Origin: CAZDQL01 sp964507325
Lineage (GTDB): Bacteria; Planctomycetota; UBA1135; GCA-002686595
NCBI GenBank assembly: GCA_964507325.1
Contig: CAZDQL010000057.1
Location: forward strand, 1 to 40,915
Direction: 5' to 3'
Length of the DNA: 40,915 nt
Shown here: one piece after another, positions 1 through 7,423 of the stretch
Layout: each line of letters begins with the position of its first letter
Position numbering within the stretch: the first letter of the stretch is position 1
Made by a program: the position numbers and the translations under genes
The notes under the pieces: generated by a model
Database searches by the model: none
The model's input: only the letters and a program-made list of their open reading frames with translations
What the model was told of the DNA's origin: nothing

Positions 1-1
1 C

Positions 2-1600
2 TACTACGAGCACCTCTACCGCGTCTACCTCGACGGCACCGACCTGAGCATCATGGATCCCGGTGACGCGAACCACCGCTCGTCGTTGTCCCCCACCCGC
101 AATTACGTGGTCGACAACTACTCGCGGATCGACATGGCGCCGCAGTCCGTCCTGCGGGACGCGGACGGCAAGGAGATCCTGAAGCTCGAGGAGTCCGACC
201 TGTCCCGTTTGTACGAGGCCGGATGGAAGATGCCCGAGACCTTCACGGTCAAGGCCACCGACGGGGTGACCGACCTCTTCGGCAACATGTGGAAGCCGTT
301 CGACTTCGACCCCAAGAAGAAGTACCCCATCATCGCAGAGGTCTATCCCGGTCCGCAAACCGAGGGGGTCAGCCACGGTTTCTCTGCCTCCAACAGCCGC
401 CAGCAGCTCGCCCAGATCGGATTCATCGTCGTTCAGGTGGGTCACCGTGGGGGCACCCCAGGCCGGTCGAAGGCCTATCACAGCTACGGCTACTTCGATC
501 TCCGCGACTACGGACTGGCCGACAAGAAGTCGGCCCTGGAGCAACTGGCCGCACGGCACTCCTTCATCGACATCGAACGCGTGGGCATCTACGGCCACTC
601 CGGCGGCGGCTTCATGACAGCAGCCGCTCTGCTGCGCGAGCCCTACAACGACTTCTTCAAGGTCGGGGTCTCCTCCGCCGGCAACCACGACAACAACGTC
701 TACAACCAGTACTGGAGCGAGACGTACCACGGCCTCAAGGAAGTCGAGGTCGAGGAGGAGGATCAGGGCCGCCGCGGAGGCCGCGGAAGGCGAACGGAGG
801 ACGAAAGAGGGGACGACACCGAGGAGAAGGACGTCGAGGAGAAGAAGGACGACACTGAGAAGAAGGACGACACTGAGAAGAAGGACGTCGAGGAGAAGAA
901 GGACGACACCGAGGAGCAGGTCGTCGAGGAGAAGCAGGACGACACCGAGGAGAAGGACGTCGACGAGGAGGTGGACGACACCGAGGAGCAGGTCGTCGAG
1001 GAGAAGGTGGACGACACCGAGGAAGAGGTCGTCGACGAGGAGATGGACGACACCGAGGAAGAGGTCGTCGACGAGGAGGTGGATGACACCGAAGAGCTGG
1101 TCGTCGACGAGGAGATGGATGACACCGAAGAGTTGGTCGTCGACGAGAATGTGGATGACACCCAAGAGAAGGACGTCGACGAAGAGAAGACCGACGAGCA
1201 GAAGCAGGACGTCGAGCTGAAGAAGGAGAACGTCCAGAAGAAGAAGGACGATGGCGAGGAAGAGGTCGATGAAGATGTCGAGAAGACGGACGAGGAGAAG
1301 AAGGCCAAGACCCGCTTCGAAATCCACATCCCGACCAACGCCGAGCTCGCTGCGAACCTGAAGGGCAAGCTCCTCCTGGTGCACGGGGAGATGGACAACA
1401 ACGTGCACCCCGCGGGGACGATGCGGCTCGTCAACGCCTTGATCAAGGCGAACAAGCGCTTCGACATGCTGATCCTCCCCGGCCAGCGGCACGGCTTCGG
1501 GCCGTACTCGGAGTACTTCAGCCGGGTACGCTGGGAGTACTTCGCCGAGCACCTCCTCGGCGACTACCAGAGCGGCGTGGACATCAGCGTGCGGGACTGA
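2..1600 (+). CDS. Prolyl oligopeptidase family (S9) serine peptidase, 5'-truncated, with acidic repeat insertion
   Basis: The gene enters from the left edge: the frame is open from base 2, and the residues before the first ATG (53) read like the end of a DPP-IV-type beta-propeller. The alpha/beta-hydrolase domain follows. Counting from the ATG at 53, the nucleophile is Ser183 in GHSGGG, the acid is probably Asp448 in HGEMDNN, and the histidine is His480 in GQRHGFG, which is the family order Ser-Asp-His. It should cleave peptides after proline or similar residues, probably outside the cytoplasm, but the signal region is off the window. Between Ser and Asp there is a run of about 190 Glu/Asp/Lys/Val-rich residues (bases about 740-1305). 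In relatives as I know them, this surface loop is only about 10-20 residues. The sequence on both sides of the insertion is well conserved, so the enzyme probably still folds. Confidence 0.93.
   Translation, partial: YYEHLYRVYLDGTDLSIMDPGDANHRSSLSPTRNYVVDNYSRIDMAPQSVLRDADGKEILKLEESDLSRLYEAGWKMPETFTVKATDGVTDLFGNMWKPFDFDPKKKYPIIAEVYPGPQTEGVSHGFSASNSRQQLAQIGFIVVQVGHRGGTPGRSKAYHSYGYFDLRDYGLADKKSALEQLAARHSFIDIERVGIYGHSGGGFMTAAALLREPYNDFFKVGVSSAGNHDNNVYNQYWSETYHGLKEVEVEEEDQGRRGGRGRRTEDERGDDTEEKDVEEKKDDTEKKDDTEKKDVEEKKDDTEEQVVEEKQDDTEEKDVDEEVDDTEEQVVEEKVDDTEEEVVDEEMDDTEEEVVDEEVDDTEELVVDEEMDDTEELVVDENVDDTQEKDVDEEKTDEQKQDVELKKENVQKKKDDGEEEVDEDVEKTDEEKKAKTRFEIHIPTNAELAANLKGKLLLVHGEMDNNVHPAGTMRLVNALIKANKRFDMLILPGQRHGFGPYSEYFSRVRWEYFAEHLLGDYQSGVDISVRD
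812..1189 (+). repeat. In-frame 36-bp minisatellite (10.5 units) inside the S9 peptidase gene
   Basis: Tandem units of 36 bases encode 12 residues each, of the type DDTEEEVVDEEM. There are nine full-length units plus three 6-residue half units near the start, 378 bases in all. Neighbouring units differ by a few substitutions (for example DEEM, DEEV, EEKV). Half-unit steps and the shared reading frame point to expansion by slippage or unequal recombination under selection to keep the frame. The flanks (740-811 and 1190-1305) are also charged but less regular. It is not CRISPR: there are no spacers. Confidence 0.95.
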
Positions 1601-1653
1601 GGGCCTGGACGAGGCACGGGCACCCGCATTCGCCAATCCCCGGTGAACAGGAC

Positions 1654-1746
1654 CGTTGAGCCGGTCCAGCGACTCTCCGGAGGCCACCGAGCGCCGCTCG
1701 GGGATCGCTGAACCGGTCCATCGATCTCCGCGGCCCTCTCAGGGCG
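1654..1746 (+). repeat. Two adjacent copies of dispersed intergenic repeat family A
   Basis: Copy 1 (1654-1705) begins GAGCCGGTCCAGCGACTC and runs through GGAGGCCACC to CGGGGATCGC. It matches 22911-22962 closely over about 50 bases. Copy 2 (1708-1746) has GAACCGGTCCATCGATCTC and ends in a small hairpin, GCCCT-CTC-AGGGC; it matches 12794-12834. Both lie in the 398-base gap after the S9 stop codon. I see nothing else convincing in the remainder of that gap (1601-1998). Confidence 0.8.
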
Positions 1747-1998
1747 GACTCCGGGTGAGCACGACCGGACAGATCCGACGCCTACCCCGAACGCCAACAC
1801 GCCCAAGGAATCCTGACGCACTGGCTTGACCTCATCTAAAGACGAGTTGTTGGACCCTGCTGTGCATCTGATAGCCTCCTGGGGAGCAGCACACGGCTCG
1901 ATCGATCGGCACTGGCCATGGCGCCCCGTCCCTTCGAACCGCTCATCGCCCGTGGGGCGCCTGCACCACGCCTGCCGCTGAACTCCAGAGGCCCTCAG

Positions 1999-2448
1999 AT
2001 GAAGATCATCCACCGCTTCTTGCCGGCCCCGGCGGCCGCGCTCGTCTTGTTCGGTTGCGCATCGGATTCCGGGGAGCGGACCTCGCCGGAAACGGTGCAG
2101 CTGCCCCACGTCCAGACCCCCGTCTTCGCCGCTCCCGTGGTGATGGAGCTCGAGGCCCTGCTCGCCAAGCCCTGTCCCGACCGGAATCCCCCCGCCGTCG
2201 AGCAGTGGAAGGAGCACAGCCAGTGGCTCGTGAGCGTGCGCCAGCGTCTGGCCGACGTCTACGATGACTACGAGGAGCAGTGCAACACCGATCCGCGCGC
2301 CATGGAGCTCCCGCCCATCACCGCCTACGGGCCCTTCATCGATCTCCAGAACGCCTTTCAGATGGAAGCACGGCAGTTCAACTCCATGTCGAACGCCCTG
2401 AAGGCTCGCCACGATGAGGCGATGTCTTCGATTCGCAACTCGAAGTAG
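1999..2448 (+). CDS. Small secreted lipoprotein of unknown function
   Basis: The 149-residue product starts MKIIHRFLPAPAAALVLFGC, a type II signal peptide with an LFGC lipobox, so it should be lipid-anchored outside the inner membrane. The ATG at 1999 is chosen because an AGAGG lies about 8 bases upstream and it gives a proper signal. An in-frame ATG at 1918 would put 27 unlikely residues in front. The mature part is mostly helical in character, with a central Trp/Gln/Arg-rich stretch and no motif I recognise. It stands alone, convergent with the esterase gene that follows. Confidence 0.72.
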   Translation: MKIIHRFLPAPAAALVLFGCASDSGERTSPETVQLPHVQTPVFAAPVVMELEALLAKPCPDRNPPAVEQWKEHSQWLVSVRQRLADVYDDYEEQCNTDPRAMELPPITAYGPFIDLQNAFQMEARQFNSMSNALKARHDEAMSSIRNSK

Positions 2449-2459
2449 CCCGGGGCGCC

Positions 2460-2542
2460 GGCCTCACTACGGCCGACTCACGACGAACGTCCCCCACCAT
2501 CCCGGCCGCTGCGGACCGGCCCGAAGAGCGCTGGACCGGTAC
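2460..2542. repeat. Repeat debris between convergent genes (blocks E and A)
   Basis: At 2460-2478, GCCTCACTACGGCCGACTC matches copies at 4430-4447 and 24676-24693 (block E). At 2517-2542 there is an inverted copy of family A: its complement reads GTACCGGTCCAGCGCTCTTC, matching 38081-38105 (GAACCGGACCAGCGCTCTTC). The 166-base gap separates the lipoprotein and esterase stop codons. Confidence 0.6.
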
Positions 2543-2614
2543 TTCCTGGACCCTCTCTCGTTCGCCATCCTCGTTCCGTGAGCCCAGGCTGCTCCACGCA
2601 GGCTCCGCGAACGC

Positions 2615-4333
2615 TCAGTACCTCCAGCTGGTGAGGTCCGCCCCCTGCGGCGCGGACTCCTCGATCCGCTTCAGGATCTTCGGGAGGTACTGCGTGTTGT
2701 ATCGCAGGCGCGAGATGGCGTTGGGGTTCTCGTGGTCGCCATTCCAGCAGTGCTCTGCGCGGTCGCCGTAGTCGACCTCGCCGTCGTAGTAGGGGTCGCT
2801 GGTGCTCTCGAGGAACTCCTCGGTCAGGTACACGGCGTTGTTCAGGTAGTAGTTGTCCATGTCGCCGCAGTAGATGTGCAGCTTGCCCAGGAGCTTGGGC
2901 CCGAGCTCCTCCCAGTCGCGCTGGAGGATGTGGCGCAGGTCGTAGTTCTCGAGCCAGTACGCCGCGACCTCGCGGTCGATCTCTCCCGTGAGCTTGTCCC
3001 AGATCGGCTTCGGGTAACCGTCCTCCCCCACCGGCGAGTAGACCGCCTGCCAGATGTCCCACTGCCCCCCGGAGCGACCCTTCGTACCGAGGGCGAGCTC
3101 CACGTGGTTGTCGTCGCGCAGGGTCGAAGTGACCTGACCCAGCCAGTCGCGACGCCCGGGACGTAGGATCCGGGAGAACGCGCCCTCCATCCAGTAGGCG
3201 TTCTCGTCCGCGTAGATGTTCACGAGGGTGCACGCCCGGAAGTCGATCGGGTCCGGACAGGCGGCGAAGCAACCGTTGTACTCGTCGGGGTAGAAGACCT
3301 GGACCGCGAGCGCCTCCCATCCGCCGGTGGAGCCCCCGTAGAGGAAGCGCGCCCATCCCTCGCCGATGCCGCGGAATCGCCGCTCGATCTCCGGGATCAG
3401 CTCGTACGTGATCGCGTCTCCGTAGGGGCCGAGGTTCGCCGAGTTGACCGCGTAGGAGTCGTCGTAGTAGGGATTGGGGTGCTGGACCTCGATGATCAGG
3501 AAGCGCGGGAAGTCGTCGGAGATCCAGCGCTTGTAGAAGTCGTGTGCCTCCTGCTGCTGGATGCGGTTGTAGCCCGCCAGGTTGAACCGCCGGCTGAAGT
3601 CCGGCTCCAGGTCGGGGTCCGGGGGCTCCGGTCGGAAGCCGCCGAAGTCGGACGGGAAGTGGCCGTGGAAGATGCAGAGGGGGTAACGAGCCTCGGGGTG
3701 TTCGTCGAAACCGTGGGGCACGAGGACGTGCGCGCCCAGGTGCATCGGCCTCCCCCAGAAGGCGCTCAGGAGGGGGCTCTCGATCTTCACGTGCTTGACG
3801 TACTGCGTGTCCTGCGGCTCCTCGAGCGGCGGGATCACCTGATCGAGGACCACCTCGATGCGCCCCATCTCGGGGCCGAGGCGCAGCTTGCGCGGAACGC
3901 TGTAGAGGTTCCCGGGAGCCCTGTTCCAGCGCTGCCCCTCTCCGCGGTCCATCGGGAGCTTCAGGATGTGGCCGTGCGCGACGTGGAAGGTCTCGTAGCG
4001 GTGCAGCAGCCCCTGCACGAAGTACTCCCCCGCCGGCAGGTCCGCCAGGCTGTTCACCGGGAAGCCGAAGACCGCCGGGTCGAACACGACCGGCTCGCCG
4101 GGCGTCAAGTCTTCGACATCGACGCCGAAGACCTGCTGCGATCTGTAGCCGCCCCCGATCTGGAAGCGCGGCTCCGCGGAGCCGTCGGTCGAGATCAGGA
4201 GCAGCATTCGACCGTCCAGGGACTCGTCGCAGACGGATTCGGAGAAGCTCAGGAAGAGCTCTGGGCCAGCGTTGTGCGCCTGGAAACTCGCGGGGACGAC
4301 CAGGGGAAGAAGCAGCAGAGGTAAGGCGTGCAT
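2615..4333 (-). CDS. Secreted putative esterase (Fes/esterase-D-like alpha/beta hydrolase)
   Basis: The 572-residue product starts MHALPLLLLPLVVPASFQA, a Sec signal peptide. The start at 4333 has GGGAG about 9 bases upstream; an in-frame ATG at 4390 would put 19 charged residues ahead of the signal. An N-terminal beta-rich domain (about 20-190) is followed by a catalytic domain. Ser335 sits in the nucleophile elbow GGSTGG, the likely acid is in GDMDN, and the likely histidine is in the C-terminal HCWNGDHEN. This resembles the putative esterase family PF00756 (enterochelin-esterase-like), but the substrate cannot be told; a carbohydrate or polyphenol ester is plausible. It is transcribed alone, convergent with the lipoprotein gene. 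Confidence 0.82.
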   Translation of the reverse strand: MHALPLLLLPLVVPASFQAHNAGPELFLSFSESVCDESLDGRMLLLISTDGSAEPRFQIGGGYRSQQVFGVDVEDLTPGEPVVFDPAVFGFPVNSLADLPAGEYFVQGLLHRYETFHVAHGHILKLPMDRGEGQRWNRAPGNLYSVPRKLRLGPEMGRIEVVLDQVIPPLEEPQDTQYVKHVKIESPLLSAFWGRPMHLGAHVLVPHGFDEHPEARYPLCIFHGHFPSDFGGFRPEPPDPDLEPDFSRRFNLAGYNRIQQQEAHDFYKRWISDDFPRFLIIEVQHPNPYYDDSYAVNSANLGPYGDAITYELIPEIERRFRGIGEGWARFLYGGSTGGWEALAVQVFYPDEYNGCFAACPDPIDFRACTLVNIYADENAYWMEGAFSRILRPGRRDWLGQVTSTLRDDNHVELALGTKGRSGGQWDIWQAVYSPVGEDGYPKPIWDKLTGEIDREVAAYWLENYDLRHILQRDWEELGPKLLGKLHIYCGDMDNYYLNNAVYLTEEFLESTSDPYYDGEVDYGDRAEHCWNGDHENPNAISRLRYNTQYLPKILKRIEESAPQGADLTSWRY

Positions 4334-4429
4334 GATCACGATCTCCCTGATTGACGATCTCGGAGGGGGCAAGAACTCAACCGACCCCAACCCTAGCTCG
4401 GCCAGCGGGCCACGGCCAGGGCGCGAGCC

Positions 4430-4455
4430 TCACGACGGCCGACGCCGGGCAGCGC
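4430..4455. repeat. Dispersed repeat block E
   Basis: GCCTCACGACGGCCGAC matches 24676-24692 (GCCTCACGACGGCAGAC) and 2460-2476. It lies in the gap between divergent genes at 4333 and 4559. The 24.7 kb copy sits beside a transposase relic, so this may be insertion-sequence debris. Confidence 0.5.
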
Positions 4456-4558
4456 CCATGCCTCGCAGCAGGTGTGCGTCTGGCCACGGTGGAAACGGCC
4501 GAACCCGCGGTCACGCCGCGCTGCTACCATCGCTGACAGGCCAGACGAAAGGACCACC

Positions 4559-5071
4559 ATGAAGAGCAGAACGATCGTCATCAGCCTGACCGGCCTCCTC
4601 GCCCTGACGGGGATCTCCAGCCTGCTCCAAGGGCGTGCTGCACCTTCTACGCTTCCATCCTTGGGGCAGGCCAGGGGGGTACGTGCCGAGTTCGAGCATT
4701 TGTATGGCAACAACGCCCACACCGAGAGCATCTGCTACGTCAAGAACACGAGCCTCACGCAAGACATCACCCTCATGCGCGTCATCGTCCTGGGCCCAGG
4801 AGGCGCCAGCGATATCATCGCCTTCGACACCGCGACATCCGGGACGGTGGTGCCGCCTCTCGGCGAACTGCGGATCTTCATCGATGACTCGATTCCTGGG
4901 GTCGAGCCGCAAACAACGGAAGAGGGACACGGCGTCCGCAGCGTGGTTATCGAGTGGTCGGGAGCGCACGACGCCATGTATCTCTCTGCGATCATCAACA
5001 GGCACGCGTACAACGGCAATCATGGTGACCGGGAGACGCTCGTCATCCACAGCTACGACATCACGGGATAG
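4559..5071 (+). CDS. Secreted protein of unknown function
   Basis: The product is 170 residues and starts MKSRTIVISLTGLLALTGIS, a signal peptide or N-terminal membrane anchor. AAAGGA lies 8 bases before the ATG, which fixes the start; an upstream in-frame start at 4472 lacks both features. The mature part (ICYVKNTSLTQDITL, then a conserved-looking GELRIFIDDSIPG) resembles a small all-beta domain, but I do not recognise a family. It is divergent from the esterase gene, so the two may share a control region at 4334-4558. Confidence 0.7.
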   Translation: MKSRTIVISLTGLLALTGISSLLQGRAAPSTLPSLGQARGVRAEFEHLYGNNAHTESICYVKNTSLTQDITLMRVIVLGPGGASDIIAFDTATSGTVVPPLGELRIFIDDSIPGVEPQTTEEGHGVRSVVIEWSGAHDAMYLSAIINRHAYNGNHGDRETLVIHSYDITG

Positions 5072-5164
5072 CCGTTGAACAGGTCCGATCGACGCAGACC
5101 CACGGTCCGTCGGAACCCGCTGCGGACCTCGAGGGAGCTGCCCGCTCGTCGAGGGGCACTCGGA

Positions 5165-5180
5165 TGGGCAGAGATGCCCA
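5165..5180 (+). other. Perfect hairpin with GAGA tetraloop
   Basis: TGGGCA-GAGA-TGCCCA is a 6-bp stem closed by a GNRA-type loop, in the 253-base gap after the secreted protein gene (5072-5324). There is no T run, so a classical terminator is not indicated. TGGGCA recurs at 5199-5204. A weak family A match starts near 5075 (GAACAGGTCCGATCGACGC). Otherwise I see nothing in this gap except the -10 element next to the following gene. Confidence 0.45.
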
Positions 5181-5312
5181 GGTCATGAATGGCGCTCGGC
5201 TGGGCACCTCGGTCCGGCTCGTCTACGACCTCCCACCCAAGCCGAGTTGCGCCGACCCGGTCGCCCGGCTCCTCACCGGGAGAACCCGTTCTGCAGCCCG
5301 GAGCCGGGACAC

Positions 5313-5318
5313 TACACT
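5313..5318 (+). promoter_or_regulatory. Putative -10 element for a leaderless response-regulator transcript
   Basis: TACACT lies six bases before the ATG at 5325 and there is no Shine-Dalgarno sequence. With standard promoter geometry the transcript would begin at or next to the start codon. The same TANNNT-N6-start arrangement occurs at 21171 and 37490. No convincing -35 is visible. Confidence 0.45.
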
Positions 5319-5324
5319 ACTCCC

Positions 5325-5747
5325 ATGAACGCTGAAGCTGATGGCGCAGAACCTCTCGCTGGCAGACGCATCCTCGTGGTGGACGACGAGGAGGACGTGC
5401 GCATCTACATCACGACCCTGCTGGAGGACCACGGCGCGGAGACTCTGGAGGCCCGTGACGGAGAAGAGGCGATCACGGTTGCCCGCTCGGAGCGTCCGGA
5501 CCTCATCACGCTCGACCTGTCCATGCCGGGCATGGACGGTACGGAGGCCTTCAAGATCCTGCGCCAGGATCCGGAGCTGGGGCAGATCCCGATCTGCATC
5601 ATCACCGGGCACCCCGAGTTCCGTCAGGTGATCTACCAAGCCTCCGTCAGATCGCCCGAGGGGTACATGGACAAGCCCCTGAATCCGATTCACTTGCTCC
5701 AGAGCGTGCGCCGTATCCTGGAGACGGGCGCACACCACCGCGATTGA
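5325..5747 (+). CDS. Single-domain response regulator (CheY-like receiver)
   Basis: The product has 140 residues and is a receiver domain only. The acidic pocket is Asp20/Asp21, the phospho-acceptor is Asp64 in LDLSMPG, the switch Thr94 is in IITGHPE, and Lys117 is in MDKPL, so it looks fully functional. There is no output domain. Its stop is one base ahead of the first possible start of a sensor-kinase-like gene, so the two almost certainly form an operon and a partner pair. The ATG at 5325 is chosen because an upstream in-frame ATG at 5247 would add a proline/arginine-rich tail that looks non-coding. Confidence 0.92.
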   Translation: MNAEADGAEPLAGRRILVVDDEEDVRIYITTLLEDHGAETLEARDGEEAITVARSERPDLITLDLSMPGMDGTEAFKILRQDPELGQIPICIITGHPEFRQVIYQASVRSPEGYMDKPLNPIHLLQSVRRILETGAHHRD

Positions 5748-5748
5748 G

Positions 5749-7236
5749 GTGGGTCTCCCCAGCGGGCGCGCACAGATGGCGGAGATGGACAGGCAGTTCA
5801 AGCAGTACTTCGACGAAGTACCCTGCTGCGCGTCGATTCACGATCGCGACCTGATCATCGTCGATGGGAACAACCGTTTCCGCGAGATCTTCGGCGATCG
5901 CATCGGAGAGCCCTGCTACCGCGTGTACATGGGCCGCGACGAGATCTGCGACGACTGTCCCGTGAAGATGACCTTCGAAGACGGGCAGAGCCGCATCAGC
6001 CAGCGGACGCTCCTGGATCGCAAGGGTGGCGAGACCCATGCGCTCGTTCACATCGCGCCCATCCGAAACGAGCAGGGGGAGGTCGAGGCGGTGATGGAGA
6101 TGCACACCGACTTCGGCGTGGTCAAGGAGCTGCAGCAGAAGCTCGAGAGGAGCCGGGGGCGGCTGGCGCGGCTCTTCGACATCGTGCCCTGCTACCTCTC
6201 CATCCAGGGTCCGGATCTGGTGATCCAGGACGCCAACAGCGCCTTCATCGACGTCTTCGGCCCCGCCATCGGAAAGTCGTGCTACCGGGTCTTCAAGGGG
6301 CGCGAGACGCCGTGTCAGGTCTGTCCCGCGGTGGCGACCTTTCAGGACGGCAAGACGCGCGAGCACGAGGAGGTGCTCACGACCTCGGACAAGGGCAGGA
6401 TCGACGTCCTCTGCACTACCGCACCGATCCACGACCGCGCGGGCAACGTCGTCGCCGTGCTCGAGATGGCGACCGACATCTCGCAGGTGCGACGGCTGCG
6501 TGCCAAGCTCACCTCGATCGGTCTGCTGGTGGCCTCGCTCTCGCACCGGATCAAGGGCCATCTGACCGGGCTGGATGGAGGCCTCTACCTCGTCAACTCG
6601 GGCTCCTCGCGCGGGGATTCCGAGCGTGTGGAGCGCGGTTGGATGATGGTCGAGCGCAACGTCTCGCAGATCCGCGCCACGGTGCTGGACATCCTCCACC
6701 ACGCGAAGGACCGCGACCTGGATCTGGGGGAGATCGATGCCACCGAGCTCCTCGAGGATGTGCTGGCGCTACTCAGCAAGCGCGCCGGAGAGGTGGATGT
6801 CGCCGTCGAACTCGACGCACCGCGCGAGGACATCGTCTTCTCCGGTGACAAGGAGGCGATCCGAGCGGCGCTGATCAACGTCGTCGAGTACTCACTCCAA
6901 TCCTGCCGCACCGACCTCGACCAGCGGCAGCACCGACTGTGCGCCTCCGCGCGCCGCGCAGATCCCTGGATGGAGTTCCGCTTCGAGGACGATGGGCCCG
7001 TCCCCGACGACGATGCCCGGGAGAGGCTCTTCACGTCCAGCGCTGCAAGCGAGGAGGAGCCGGAACCGAACCTCGCGCTCTTCGTAGCGAGCGAGGTCGT
7101 GAAGAAGCACGGCGGGCAGATCGAGCTGCTCCCGAGGGAGGGGGTTGGGAAGCTGTTCCGCATCCTGCTCCCCATCGAGCCCCGACCCACGACCGAGCCT
7201 GGAGAGCCTCCGCCGCCCGTGGAAGGCATCGGCTGA
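5749..7236 (+). CDS. PAS-PAS sensor histidine-kinase-like protein with degenerate ATP-binding site
   Basis: The product has 495 residues from the GTG at 5749; ATG 5776 is an equally possible start. There are no membrane segments, so it is probably cytoplasmic. Two PAS domains (about 20-130 and 140-255) each carry CYRV-x-x-G-R followed by C-x2-C-P, at C56/C67/C70 and C178/C189/C192 with identical spacing. A short coiled linker leads to a dimerisation helix with a candidate phospho-His266 in SLSHRIKGHLTG. The ATPase domain is odd: the N box reads INVVEYSLQSC, with Tyr381 where the Mg-binding Asn is expected, and the G1 box reads DDGPVPDDD. The end (VKKHGGQIELL, then GKLFRILLP) is typical of the family. 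It may be a weak or non-canonical kinase, or a phosphatase. It is cotranscribed with the receiver gene. Confidence 0.87.
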   Translation: MGLPSGRAQMAEMDRQFKQYFDEVPCCASIHDRDLIIVDGNNRFREIFGDRIGEPCYRVYMGRDEICDDCPVKMTFEDGQSRISQRTLLDRKGGETHALVHIAPIRNEQGEVEAVMEMHTDFGVVKELQQKLERSRGRLARLFDIVPCYLSIQGPDLVIQDANSAFIDVFGPAIGKSCYRVFKGRETPCQVCPAVATFQDGKTREHEEVLTTSDKGRIDVLCTTAPIHDRAGNVVAVLEMATDISQVRRLRAKLTSIGLLVASLSHRIKGHLTGLDGGLYLVNSGSSRGDSERVERGWMMVERNVSQIRATVLDILHHAKDRDLDLGEIDATELLEDVLALLSKRAGEVDVAVELDAPREDIVFSGDKEAIRAALINVVEYSLQSCRTDLDQRQHRLCASARRADPWMEFRFEDDGPVPDDDARERLFTSSAASEEEPEPNLALFVASEVVKKHGGQIELLPREGVGKLFRILLPIEPRPTTEPGEPPPPVEGIG

Positions 7237-7423
7237 CGCCCTCGCGGTCGCCCGGGCCCGAGTATGATGCGGGTCGCCTCGAGGAAGCTGGAAGCACACG
7301 GCCATTGAGGCTCTCGACGCGCACGGCAGCGGCGCGGACGGGCGAACCCAGGGACTGGCCCCTGGCCAGGCCCTGGCACGAGACCGCAGACCGAGATCGA
7401 GTCGCTCAACGAAGGAGATCGAT

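Noticed and set aside
812..1189. CRISPR array
   Set aside because: The 36-base repeats are directly adjacent with no spacers and keep a coding frame.
763..1467. Serine-rich open frame on the minus strand across the S9 repeat
   Set aside because: It is the mirror of the Glu/Asp/Val repeat codons; the plus frame continues through conserved catalytic motifs on both sides.
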